From: Marinobacter zhanjiangensis
Lineage (GTDB): Bacteria; Pseudomonadota; Gammaproteobacteria; Pseudomonadales; Oleiphilaceae
Direction: 5' to 3'
Assembly: GCF_014651935.1 (NCBI RefSeq)
Contig: NZ_BMXV01000002.1
Location: 62,001 to 126,000, forward strand
DNA: 64,000 nucleotides
Part shown: positions 17,828 through 25,846 of the stretch, in pieces
How the letters are laid out: each line of letters begins with the position of its first letter
How positions within the stretch are numbered: position 1 is the stretch's first letter
Position numbers and translations under genes: made by a program
The notes under the pieces: generated by a model
Told to the model about the DNA's origin: nothing
What the model saw: the letters and a program-made list of their open reading frames with translations, nothing else
Databases searched by the model: none

Positions 17828-19303
17828 ATGGCACGACCCCAGATTCTTATCGTTGAAGATGATCACGACCTGCGCGAAGCGCTGGTCACCACCCTTGAGC
17901 TGGCCCGGTTCCGGGTGCGCGAAGCCGCCAATGGCGAGAAGGCGCTGGAAGAGCTGGCGAAGGGGCAGGTGGATATGGTGGTCAGCGACGTGAACATGCC
18001 GGGCATGTCCGGCCATGATCTGCTGGGCGAGGTGCTGAGATCGTACCCTGGCCTGCCGATGATGCTGATTACTGCCTATGGCCAGATCAGCGATGCGGTA
18101 AATGCCATGCAGACCGGTGCCATTGATTATCTGGTCAAACCCTTCGAGCCCCAGGTGCTGGTGGATGCCGTGGAAAAGGTTGTCGGTGCGGCGGCCAGGC
18201 GCAATCGCCGTAGTGATGAGCCGGTGGCGGAGGACCCCATCAGCAAGCGCCTGTTCCAGCTGGCGAAGAAGGTCGCGGCCAGCGACTCCACGGTGATGAT
18301 TTCCGGTGAGAGTGGCACCGGCAAGGAAGTGCTGGCACGGTTCATTCACCAGAATTCCGGCCGTAGCGACCAGCCCTTTGTGGCCATCAACTGTGCCGCC
18401 ATTCCCGAGAACATGCTGGAAGCCATTCTGTTCGGTCATGAAAAAGGCGCCTTCACGGGCGCCCATGCCTCGTCGCCGGGCAAGTTCGAGCAGGCCAACG
18501 GCGGTACCATACTGCTGGACGAGATTTCGGAGATGGACCCCGGCCTGCAGTCGAAGTTGCTGCGGGTTCTGCAGGAGCGTGAAGTGGAGCGGGTTGGCGG
18601 TCGCCGCACCATCTCCCTGGATGTTCGTGTGCTGGCCACCACCAACCGGGATCTGGCGGACTATGTGCGTGAGGGTAAATTCCGGGAAGATCTGTATTAC
18701 CGCCTGAGCGTGCTGCCCATGCATTGGCACCCGCTGCGGGACCGGCCACAGGATATCCTGCCGCTGGCGGATCACTTGCTGCGCCAGCACAGCCGCAAGA
18801 TGAAGCTGAGCGGCGTCAGCCTGGGTGCTGAGGCACGTCAGGCCCTGCGCTATCACCGCTGGCCCGGCAATGTGCGTGAACTGGACAATGCCATTCAGCG
18901 GGCCCTGGTGTTGCATCAGGGGGCCGAGATTCAGGCCGAAGACCTTTGCCTCGACATGGGTATTACCGGTATCGAGCCCTCGCCACAGCCTTCCGCACCG
19001 GCGTCCCGGCCGCAGCCGATACCGGTCGTGCCTGATAGCGCTGGTGAGGTAGCAGCAGGCGCGGAACCGGATGGCGCTCCGTTAGCGGCAGCGACAGTGG
19101 CCGACGATGATGGCGGCTCTCTGGGTGATGAAGTCCGCCGTCGTGAATTCCGTATTATCATCGACACCCTGAGACGCGAGCGGGGCCGGCGTAACCGTGC
19201 CGCGGAACAGCTGGGCATCAGCCCACGGACTCTCCGTTACAAGCTGGCGCAGATGCGGGACTCCGGTATTGATCTGGATGCCGAGCTGGCTGTGGCCAGT
19301 TAG
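17828..19303 (+). CDS. fleR: Flagellar response regulator FleR (sigma-54 activator)
   Basis: Phosphorylated by FleS, it activates sigma-54 promoters of class III flagellar genes. The receiver domain (1-120) has acidic residues 10-12, phosphoacceptor D54 (VVSDVNMPGM) and K104. The AAA+ domain has GESGTGKE (160-167) and GAFTGA (207-212). A Pro/Ala/Gly-rich linker (about 380-425) leads to a Fis-type HTH (NRAAEQLGISPRTLRYKLAQM). It has 491 residues. An operon terminator follows immediately, so fleSR is a closed two-gene unit. Confidence 0.95.
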   Translation: MARPQILIVEDDHDLREALVTTLELARFRVREAANGEKALEELAKGQVDMVVSDVNMPGMSGHDLLGEVLRSYPGLPMMLITAYGQISDAVNAMQTGAIDYLVKPFEPQVLVDAVEKVVGAAARRNRRSDEPVAEDPISKRLFQLAKKVAASDSTVMISGESGTGKEVLARFIHQNSGRSDQPFVAINCAAIPENMLEAILFGHEKGAFTGAHASSPGKFEQANGGTILLDEISEMDPGLQSKLLRVLQEREVERVGGRRTISLDVRVLATTNRDLADYVREGKFREDLYYRLSVLPMHWHPLRDRPQDILPLADHLLRQHSRKMKLSGVSLGAEARQALRYHRWPGNVRELDNAIQRALVLHQGAEIQAEDLCLDMGITGIEPSPQPSAPASRPQPIPVVPDSAGEVAAGAEPDGAPLAAATVADDDGGSLGDEVRRREFRIIIDTLRRERGRRNRAAEQLGISPRTLRYKLAQMRDSGIDLDAELAVAS

Positions 19304-19334
19304 AACGTCTGCCTGTCAGACATTGTTTTGCTTT

Positions 19335-19360
19335 CGGCGCCTTCGGGCGCCGTTTTTGTT
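19335..19360 (+). terminator. Rho-independent terminator after fleSR
   Basis: Stem CGGCGCC (19335-19341), UUCG tetraloop, stem GGCGCCG (19346-19352), then TTTTTGTT. This is a textbook intrinsic terminator. Confidence 0.93.
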
Positions 19361-19451
19361 GGGGAGAGGGGCCGTCAAAAACCCGGCAGCAGCAATTTTA
19401 CCCGCCATTAAATATTTCTTAAACACATGTAATTAAAGATAAAAAAGGAGT

Positions 19452-19466
19452 TGGTCAGTAGTTTGC
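19452..19466 (+). promoter_or_regulatory. Sigma-54 promoter of the fliEFGHIJ operon
   Basis: TGGTCAGTAGTTTGC has the GG/GC spacing of -24/-12 elements and a good TTGCA half. It lies in an AT-rich stretch about 90 bases before fliE, after the fleSR terminator. Confidence 0.78.
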
Positions 19467-19553
19467 ATTCCGCACCCCAGACAATCTTTTAACCGTCAGC
19501 CCCTTCCGGGGCAGCGGGCACCGGAAAAGCTTTCGGAAGTCGGGAGACAAGCC

Positions 19554-19922
19554 ATGGTCGAGCGAGCAGATATCAACAACGTTCTCTCCGAGATGCGTAA
19601 CCTCCGCTCCCAGATGACGCAGAATCAGCAGATGGGGAATGACCTGGCCGTCAAGGGCCAGGTGGACAAGCCCGCCGGACCGGAAAAAGGGCAGGAGACG
19701 CCGGGGTTTGGCGATATGCTGAGCCAGGCGGTAGACAAGGTGAATGACCTGCAGTCGACCACCGGGGACATGCGGACGGCCTATGAGCAGGGCGACCCCA
19801 ACGTGGACATCACTCAGGTGATGGTGGCGTCGCAGAAATCCTCGGTTGCCTTCGAAGGCCTGAGCCAGGTGCGTAACCGGGTGGTGAAGGCCTACGAAGA
19901 CATCATGAACATGCCTATCTGA
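19554..19922 (+). CDS. fliE: Flagellar hook-basal body protein FliE
   Basis: Small protein that joins the MS ring to the proximal rod and is the first rod protein exported. It has 122 residues. The conserved C-terminal half is present: FGDMLSQAVDKVNDLQ, then VDITQVMVASQKSSVAFEGL and VRNRVVKAYEDIMNMPI at the very end. GGGAG lies 7 bases before the ATG. It is the first gene of the operon under the sigma-54 promoter upstream. Confidence 0.95.
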   Translation: MVERADINNVLSEMRNLRSQMTQNQQMGNDLAVKGQVDKPAGPEKGQETPGFGDMLSQAVDKVNDLQSTTGDMRTAYEQGDPNVDITQVMVASQKSSVAFEGLSQVRNRVVKAYEDIMNMPI

Positions 19923-19964
19923 CGCCTTCTGGCGGGCTAGACGAGTTAGCAACGGAGCAACAAC

Positions 19965-21680
19965 ATGGCCAGTGTATCCGCAGAAGCCACCTCCAACGAG
20001 CTGTCCACCACGGGCGGCGAAGAGGAAACCGAGAGCAGCAGCCCGCTGTTGTTCGGCTTCAACCGCCTGAATCTGCTGCGCCAGATTGGCCTGATGGTGG
20101 GTCTGGCCGCCAGTGTGGCCCTGGGCGTTGCGGTCGTGTTGTGGGCCCAGGAGCCCAACTACCAGCCGGTGCTGGGCGACCTGTCCAGCTACAACCCGCA
20201 GGACGTGTCCAGCATTCTTGATCAGAGTGGCATCCAGTACCGTATGGATCCGCGCACCGGTGCGCTACTGGTGGCTTCCGATGACGTTTACGACGCGCGC
20301 CTGAAGCTGGCCGCCGAGGGCGTTACCGACAAGGAAACCATGGGCTATGAAATCCTGGACCAGGAGCAGGGGCTGGGTACCTCACAGTTTATGGAAACCG
20401 TCAGTTTCCGCCGCGGCCTGGAAGGTGAGCTGGCGCGTACCGTCAGCAGCATGCGCAGTGTCAAATCCTCCCGGGTGCATCTGGCCATCCCGGAACGGTC
20501 GGTTTTCGTTCGCGACGCCCGGGAACCCAGTGCCTCGGTGTTCCTGAACCTGTTTGCCGGGCGTCGTATCGAGCAGGAGCAGATCAACGCCATCGTCAAT
20601 CTGGTGGCTGGCAGCGTGCCGGAAATGAACCGCGAGAACGTCACCGTGGTCGACCAGAATGGCAACCTGCTGACCGGTCGGGACGAGGATCCCGAGCGCC
20701 AGGATATGCAGGAGCAGTATCAGTACACCGACAGGGTCGAGGAGCGGCTCACCAGGCGTGTGGCCTCCATGATCGGTCCGATTGTCGGCGACAGCCGCTT
20801 CCGCGCGGAAGTCAGCGCCGACCTGGATTTCTCGTCAGTGGAACGGGCGGAAGAGCTGTTCAATCCCGAGCAGCAGGCCGTCCGCAGCGAGCGGGAGTCG
20901 TCTGAGCAGCGTGCCAGCGGTACCCAGGGTGGCATCCCGGGTGCCTTGTCCAACCAGCCTCCGGGTGAGGCCACTGTGCCTGAGCAGGCTGGCGGCGAAG
21001 GCGAGGAAGGAGAAGAAGGCGGCGCGGGCCAGCCGGTGGATATCCGCCGTGAAAGCACCCGCAACTACGAGATTGACCGCACCGTCAGCTATATCCGTCA
21101 GGCCCAGGGCGATGTGAAGCGGCTGACCGTGGCTGTGGCGGTAGACGACAAGCGCGTTGTGAACCCGGACACCGGGGAGGTCAGCTACGAGCCCTGGCCG
21201 GAGCAGGAACTTCAGCGCCTGAACATGCTGGTGCGGGACGCCGTGGGTTACTCGGCGGCCAGGGGAGACAGCGTGACAGTGATGAATACGGCGTTTGCCC
21301 CTGAGGAGGAAGTCCAGTTCGAAGCGCCGTCCTTCTGGGAGCAGCCATGGTTCTGGAACCTGATGAAGCAGGTACTGGCGGGCGTGGTGATCCTGGCGCT
21401 GGTACTGGGTCTGCTGCGGCCGGTACTGAAGACCATTTCCGGCGGCGGTCGCCGGGATTCCGGCATGGATGAGGACGGTGTTGGTGGCTCCTACGACGAT
21501 CTTGGGGGTATCGGTGGCGACAAGGCCCTGGCGGATGCCATGGGTGGTCAGGACGAGCTGCTTTTGCCCGGCGCCACGGACAGCTATGATAGGCACCTGA
21601 ACGCATTGAAAGGGCTGATTGCCGAAGACCCTGCCCGGGTTGCTCAGGTAATGCGCCAGTGGGTGAATGTTGATGAGTGA
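19965..21680 (+). CDS. fliF: Flagellar MS-ring protein FliF
   Basis: Forms the membrane-embedded MS ring, on which FliG and the rod are mounted. It has 571 residues. Two membrane helices flank a large periplasmic ring-building region: LLRQIGLMVGLAASVALGVAVV-type near residue 30 and VLAGVVILALVLGLL near 470. A typical YscJ/FliF motif (GYEILDQEQGLGTSQFMETV) and an acidic, Gly-rich insert (GGEGEEGEEGGAG, about 345-357) are seen. The C-terminal cytoplasmic tail for FliG binding is present. It overlaps fliG. Confidence 0.96.
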   Translation: MASVSAEATSNELSTTGGEEETESSSPLLFGFNRLNLLRQIGLMVGLAASVALGVAVVLWAQEPNYQPVLGDLSSYNPQDVSSILDQSGIQYRMDPRTGALLVASDDVYDARLKLAAEGVTDKETMGYEILDQEQGLGTSQFMETVSFRRGLEGELARTVSSMRSVKSSRVHLAIPERSVFVRDAREPSASVFLNLFAGRRIEQEQINAIVNLVAGSVPEMNRENVTVVDQNGNLLTGRDEDPERQDMQEQYQYTDRVEERLTRRVASMIGPIVGDSRFRAEVSADLDFSSVERAEELFNPEQQAVRSERESSEQRASGTQGGIPGALSNQPPGEATVPEQAGGEGEEGEEGGAGQPVDIRRESTRNYEIDRTVSYIRQAQGDVKRLTVAVAVDDKRVVNPDTGEVSYEPWPEQELQRLNMLVRDAVGYSAARGDSVTVMNTAFAPEEEVQFEAPSFWEQPWFWNLMKQVLAGVVILALVLGLLRPVLKTISGGGRRDSGMDEDGVGGSYDDLGGIGGDKALADAMGGQDELLLPGATDSYDRHLNALKGLIAEDPARVAQVMRQWVNVDE

Positions 21681-22707
21681 AAACAACCAGGACAATGACG
21701 GCAAGCAGCTGCGTCGCAAGATTCCCCGGGTCGAGCAGGCCGCTATCCTGCTGATGTCACTGGGGGAGTCTGATGCGGCGGAGGTCCTCAAGCACATGGG
21801 GCCCAAGGAAGTGCAGCGCGTGGGTGTCGCCATGGCGCAGATGAAGGACGTCAGTAAGGAGGAAGTGTCCTATGTGATGGACGAGTTCGTTGGCGCCGTG
21901 GGTGGCCAGACCGGCCTGGGCGTGGGCAACGACGATTACATCCGCACCATGCTGACCCAGGCCCTGGGCGACGACAAGGCCAACAGCCTGATTGATCGCA
22001 TCCTGATCGGTGGCGATACCACCGGCCTGGATACCCTCAAATGGATGGAGCCCCGGGCGGTGGGCGACATCATCCGTTACGAGCACCCCCAGATACAGGC
22101 CATTGTCATCTCCTATCTGGACCCGGACCAGGCGGCCGAGATTCTCGGAACCCTTGACGACAAGGTGCGCCTGGACGTGATGATGCGGGTGTCGACCCTG
22201 GAAAGCATTCAGCCCCAGGCTATGCGGGAGCTTAACGACATCCTCGAGAAACAGTTCTCCGGCGGTTCCGCCGCCCAGACCAGCCGTATCGGCGGGGTCA
22301 AGCGTGCGGCGGACATCATGAACTTCATGGACCGCTCCATCGAGGGCGGGCTGATGGATTCCATCAAGGATATGGATCCGGACCTGGCCTCCACCATCGA
22401 GGACCTCATGTTCGTCTTCGACAACCTGGTGGATATTGAAGACCGTGGCATTCAGGCGCTGCTGCGTGAGGTATCGTCCGATGTTCTGGTGGTCGCACTC
22501 AAGGGAGCTGACGATGCCGTCAAGGACAAGATCTTCCGTAACATGTCCAAACGTGCCGCTGAGCTGCTGCAGGATGACCTCGAAGCCAAGGGCCCGGTAA
22601 AGGTCAGCGAAGTGGAGGCCGCCCAGAAGGATATCATCACCATTGCCCGCCGCATGGCGGAAGCCGGTGAGATTACCCTCGGTGGTGCCGGCGAAGAAAT
22701 GATGTGA
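21673..22707 (+). CDS. fliG: Flagellar motor switch protein FliG
   Basis: C-ring protein that contacts FliF and the stator and so makes torque. It has 344 residues. The N-terminal domain begins IPRVEQAAILLMSLGESDAAEVL. The middle domain has the EHPQ motif (YEHPQIQAIVISYL). The C-terminal domain carries charged torque residues around MFVFDNLVDIEDRGIQALLREV and the KGADDAVKDKIFRNMSKRAAELL helix. ATG at 21673 is chosen; ATG at 21667 is also possible. It overlaps fliF by 8 bases and touches fliH by one base. Confidence 0.95.
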   Translation: MSENNQDNDGKQLRRKIPRVEQAAILLMSLGESDAAEVLKHMGPKEVQRVGVAMAQMKDVSKEEVSYVMDEFVGAVGGQTGLGVGNDDYIRTMLTQALGDDKANSLIDRILIGGDTTGLDTLKWMEPRAVGDIIRYEHPQIQAIVISYLDPDQAAEILGTLDDKVRLDVMMRVSTLESIQPQAMRELNDILEKQFSGGSAAQTSRIGGVKRAADIMNFMDRSIEGGLMDSIKDMDPDLASTIEDLMFVFDNLVDIEDRGIQALLREVSSDVLVVALKGADDAVKDKIFRNMSKRAAELLQDDLEAKGPVKVSEVEAAQKDIITIARRMAEAGEITLGGAGEEMM

Positions 22708-23555
22708 TGAAAGACCCGCGCCGCCGCACCCGTATTCCCCCGGAAGAACTCAGCGCCTGGGAGCGCTGGGAGTTGCCGCTGCTGGACGATCGCGGCAACG
22801 AGGTACCCCGGGAGGAAGAGCAGGAGGTCAAACCGCTGACCGCGGCCGATATCGAAGCCATCCGCCAGTCCGCCTGGGAGGAGGGCCTGGAGGAAGGGCG
22901 TCAGGCCGGCCACGAGAAAGGGCTCGAACAGGGGCTTGAGGAAGGCCGGGAGCAGGGTTACCAGGAAGGCCGGGAAACCGGTGAACAGGAAGGCCGCGAA
23001 CAGGCGGAATCCGACACCCGGGCAGAAATCGACGAAAAACTGACACGGCTGGAGTCGGTGATGGGCGAGCTGCTGGCGCCCATTGAGCGCCATCAGAACG
23101 AGCTTGAGTCGGCGCTGGTCAATCTGGCCACGGTGCTGGCCCGGGCGGTCATTTATCGCGAACTGTCGGTGGATTCGTCACAGATCACCCAGGTGGTTAC
23201 CGATGCGGTCAGCAGCCTGCCGTCGACCCGGGAAAACGTGCGCGTACGGGTTCATCCTTCCGATGCCCAGTGGGTGCGGGAAGCGGCCAGCCGCCTGGAT
23301 GCCGAGATGTCTGTTACCGGCGACGACAGTATTCTCGCTGGTGGCTGCAAGGTGGAAACCCGGCATTCCCTGGTGGATTACACCGTTGAGAAGCGGTTCC
23401 AGAAGGCCGTCCAATCGATGCTGGAGCAGCAGCTCGGGTCGGCCTCGGCTGGCGAGAGTGAGGAGCTTGCATCCGCTATGGGCGACCTCTCTGATTTTCA
23501 TCGTGATGTTCTGGAGGAATCGGGGGAGTCGGACGATGACCAGCAGCCTGGCTGA
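22707..23555 (+). CDS. fliH: Flagellar export stator protein FliH
   Basis: Dimeric regulator of the FliI ATPase and link between FliI-substrate complexes and the C ring. It has 282 residues. A run of GxxxG-type repeats is obvious at about residues 55-96 (EEGLEEGRQAGHEKGLEQG and onward to GEQEGREQ), a FliH hallmark. It is followed by the conserved C-terminal domain that binds FliI. The ATG shares its A with the fliG stop codon. The 3' end overlaps fliI by 20 bases in another frame. Confidence 0.92.
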   Translation: MKDPRRRTRIPPEELSAWERWELPLLDDRGNEVPREEEQEVKPLTAADIEAIRQSAWEEGLEEGRQAGHEKGLEQGLEEGREQGYQEGRETGEQEGREQAESDTRAEIDEKLTRLESVMGELLAPIERHQNELESALVNLATVLARAVIYRELSVDSSQITQVVTDAVSSLPSTRENVRVRVHPSDAQWVREAASRLDAEMSVTGDDSILAGGCKVETRHSLVDYTVEKRFQKAVQSMLEQQLGSASAGESEELASAMGDLSDFHRDVLEESGESDDDQQPG

Positions 23556-24912
23556 ACGCCTTCAGCAACTGACCGACAATGTGCCGCCGAAACCCCGGCC
23601 GGAACTGTCAGGACGCCTGACCCGCATGGTGGGTCTGACCCTGGAATGCGTGGGCTGCCCGATGGTGGTGGGAGACCGCTGCCTGATTCAGGGCCAGGAC
23701 AGCGCCACGGTAGAGGCGGAAGTGGTGGGCTTCGAGGATGAGCGGGTCTACCTCATGCCGTTGACGGCCATTGATGGCCTGCGCCCCGGTGCCCTGGTGA
23801 TTCCCTTCTCCGCCGCCAGCCGGGTGCCGGTTGGCAACGGTTTGCTGGGGCGGGTGGTCAACGGCAACGGCGAACCCCTGGACGACAAGGGCCCCCTGGA
23901 GGTCGAGGCGCGGGTTCCCCTGTCCGGCGATATTATCAATCCCCTCAACCGGGCGCCGGTACGAACGGCCATGGATGTGGGTATTCGCAGTATCAATGCC
24001 CTGCTGACGGTTGGCCAGGGGCAGCGCCTGGGCCTGTTTGCCGGCAGCGGCGTGGGCAAGAGCGTGTTGCTGGGCATGATGACGCGCTTCACCGATGCTG
24101 ACATCACCGTGGTTGGCCTGATTGGTGAACGGGGCCGTGAGGTCAAGGAGTTCATCGACGACATCCTGGGGGACGACGGGCTGTCCCGCTCCGTGGTGGT
24201 GGCCTCGCCGGCGGACGACTCTCCCCTGATGCGGCTGCGGGCCGCCATGCTCACCACCCGGATCGCGGAATACTACCGTGACCAGGGCAAGCGCGTGCTG
24301 CTGCTGATGGACTCCCTGACCCGCTATGCCCAGGCCCAGCGGGAAATTGCCCTGGCGGTGGGCGAGCCCCCTGCTACCAAGGGGTATCCGCCCTCGGTGT
24401 TCGCCAAGCTGCCGCAGCTGGTGGAGCGAACCGGTAACGGCAAGCCCGGGGGTGGCTCGATCACCGCGTTCTACACCGTGCTGACGGAAGGGGATGACCA
24501 GCAGGATCCGGTGGCGGACTCCGCCCGCGCCATTCTTGACGGGCATATTGTGCTGTCCCGCCGCCTGGCTGAAGAAGGCCACTACCCGGCCATCGATGTG
24601 GAAGCCTCGGTCAGCCGGGTCATGCCCCATGTCACTGAAAAGGATCATTTCGCCCGGGCGCAGCGCTTCAAACAGACCTATTCCCGTTATCAGCAGGCCC
24701 GTGACCTGATCAGCGTGGGTGCCTATGTGAAGGGTTCAGATCCGGAAACCGACTTCGCCATCCGCTACATCGACCGTATGCGGGACTTTCTGCAGCAGGG
24801 TCTGAACGAGGCCTCTCCCTATCGTGAATCGGTAGACCAGCTGCTCTCGCTGTTGCCCGAGCAAGCGCCGGCGCAAGGGGCCGAAAAGGCCCGCAATGGA
24901 GGTAATCAATGA
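23536..24912 (+). CDS. fliI: Flagellum-specific ATPase FliI
   Basis: Hexameric ATPase that energises early substrate engagement in flagellar type III export. It has 458 residues, as usual for the family. Walker A is GSGVGKS at 170-176. The F1-beta-like signatures VGLIGERGREVKEF and LLLMDSLTRYAQAQREI are seen, along with the substrate-release loop GEPPATKGYPPSVF. The open frame starts 450 bases earlier inside fliH, but that part is a shadow: the protein homology begins at ATG 23536, which has GGGGGAG 7 bases upstream. It overlaps fliJ (ATGA). Confidence 0.96.
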   Translation: MTSSLAERLQQLTDNVPPKPRPELSGRLTRMVGLTLECVGCPMVVGDRCLIQGQDSATVEAEVVGFEDERVYLMPLTAIDGLRPGALVIPFSAASRVPVGNGLLGRVVNGNGEPLDDKGPLEVEARVPLSGDIINPLNRAPVRTAMDVGIRSINALLTVGQGQRLGLFAGSGVGKSVLLGMMTRFTDADITVVGLIGERGREVKEFIDDILGDDGLSRSVVVASPADDSPLMRLRAAMLTTRIAEYYRDQGKRVLLLMDSLTRYAQAQREIALAVGEPPATKGYPPSVFAKLPQLVERTGNGKPGGGSITAFYTVLTEGDDQQDPVADSARAILDGHIVLSRRLAEEGHYPAIDVEASVSRVMPHVTEKDHFARAQRFKQTYSRYQQARDLISVGAYVKGSDPETDFAIRYIDRMRDFLQQGLNEASPYRESVDQLLSLLPEQAPAQGAEKARNGGNQ

Positions 24913-25355
24913 CAGCGCGTTCGCAGCGGCTGCAGGTGGTTCTGGCTCTGGAGGAACGCAAGGAGCAGCGGGCGCTGGATGTGATGAACGAGGTGCGCAG
25001 CCAGTGGCAGGCCGAACAGGATCGGCTGGAGGAGCTGCAACGATACCAGCAGGAGTATCACCAGCAGATGCGCGCCCAGCAGCAGGGGACCGTGCCCGTC
25101 ACCCGCCTGCAGGGGTGGCAGAGCTTCATTTCCCGCCTGGACTTGCTGATCGGCGACCAGCAAACCCGGATTACCCGTGCCGCCGAGCGTCTGGAGCAGG
25201 CCCGCCAGCAGTGGCAGCAAGCCTGGGAGCGGCGCCGGGGCATGGAAAAGTACGTTGATACCTGCCGCGCCCAGGAGCAGCGCGACCGTGACCAGGCGGA
25301 ACAGAAGCAGGCCGATGAAGCGGCCATGCGTCAGTTTTCCCGCCGTCGTCAGTGA
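24909..25355 (+). CDS. fliJ: Flagellar export chaperone FliJ
   Basis: A 148-residue coiled-coil protein that sits in the FliI ring, like the gamma subunit of F1, and contacts FlhA. It is almost entirely helical and rich in Gln, Glu and Arg (ALEERKEQRALDVMNEVRSQ; RITRAAERLEQARQQWQ). It starts at the ATGA overlap with fliI. It closes the fliEFGHIJ set; a 130-base gap with a palindrome follows. Confidence 0.88.
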   Translation: MTARSQRLQVVLALEERKEQRALDVMNEVRSQWQAEQDRLEELQRYQQEYHQQMRAQQQGTVPVTRLQGWQSFISRLDLLIGDQQTRITRAAERLEQARQQWQQAWERRRGMEKYVDTCRAQEQRDRDQAEQKQADEAAMRQFSRRRQ

Positions 25356-25409
25356 CCCCGTAAACGCCGCCCTGCCGGCGCTCAGGCCCGTGGCCGAGGC
25401 GCAGTGACC

Positions 25410-25425
25410 TTGTATTGCAATACAA
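25410..25425. repeat. Perfect 16-bp palindrome before the STAS gene
   Basis: TTGTATTGCAATACAA reads the same on both strands, in a GC-rich surround 64 bases before the STAS gene start. Perfect dyads of this size are often binding sites for dimeric repressors. There is no loop, so it is not a terminator. The binding protein is unknown. Confidence 0.55.
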
Positions 25426-25488
25426 ATCCGGTTCCATTGACTATCCTGAAGGGGCACTTTCCCGGCCATCTTTTTGTGGAGGAAACCT

Positions 25489-25794
25489 ATGCCGGTGAAC
25501 ACCCGACGAAGTGATGATGGTGAAACGCGGATCATTGCGATCGAAGGCCGTTTCGATTTCAGCACTCACCAGGCATTCCGCGATGCCTACGAGAAGGATT
25601 CCGAGGGCATACGGCACTGGGTGGTGGATATGTCCGATACCACTTACCTGGACAGCTCCGCCCTGGGCATGCTGCTGTTGCTGCGGGATTTCGCTGGTGG
25701 CGACCAGGCCAGCATCCGCATCAAGAACTGCAACAACGATGTTCGCCGTATCCTGACCATTTCCAATTTCGAGCAGCTGTTTGCCATAGAGTGA
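25489..25794 (+). CDS. STAS-domain anti-sigma factor antagonist (HsbA-like)
   Basis: A 101-residue single STAS domain protein of the SpoIIAA/RsbV type, which frees or sequesters a partner according to phosphorylation of one Ser. The phosphorylation loop is YLDSSALGML, with S56 and S57. In Pseudomonas HsbA the modified Ser is also residue 56 as I recall. The start is ATG 25489 with GGAGGA 5 bases upstream; the open frame begins slightly earlier at TTG 25474. It is the first gene of a three-gene switch with the phosphatase/kinase regulator and Hpt protein that follow. In Pseudomonas such proteins act on the anti-sigma factor FlgM and on biofilm signalling. Confidence 0.85.
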   Translation: MPVNTRRSDDGETRIIAIEGRFDFSTHQAFRDAYEKDSEGIRHWVVDMSDTTYLDSSALGMLLLLRDFAGGDQASIRIKNCNNDVRRILTISNFEQLFAIE

Positions 25795-25846
25795 TGTTCC
25801 GGAAAGTTGTGTCCGGGTTCTGCCACACCGGTGAGAGGACGCGCCA

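Noticed and set aside
17615..18916. A 433-codon minus-strand frame across fleS-fleR
   Set aside because: It crosses two certain genes and has only shadow composition.
23083..23535. Upstream extension of the fliI frame
   Set aside because: It runs inside fliH in another frame and is Arg/Ser/Trp-rich without FliI similarity; ATG 23536 has a good ribosome site.
25452..25466. Sigma-54-like GGGCACTTTCCCGGC before the STAS gene
   Set aside because: Spacing fits but both the first T of TGG and the TT of TTGC are missing, so the match is too weak.
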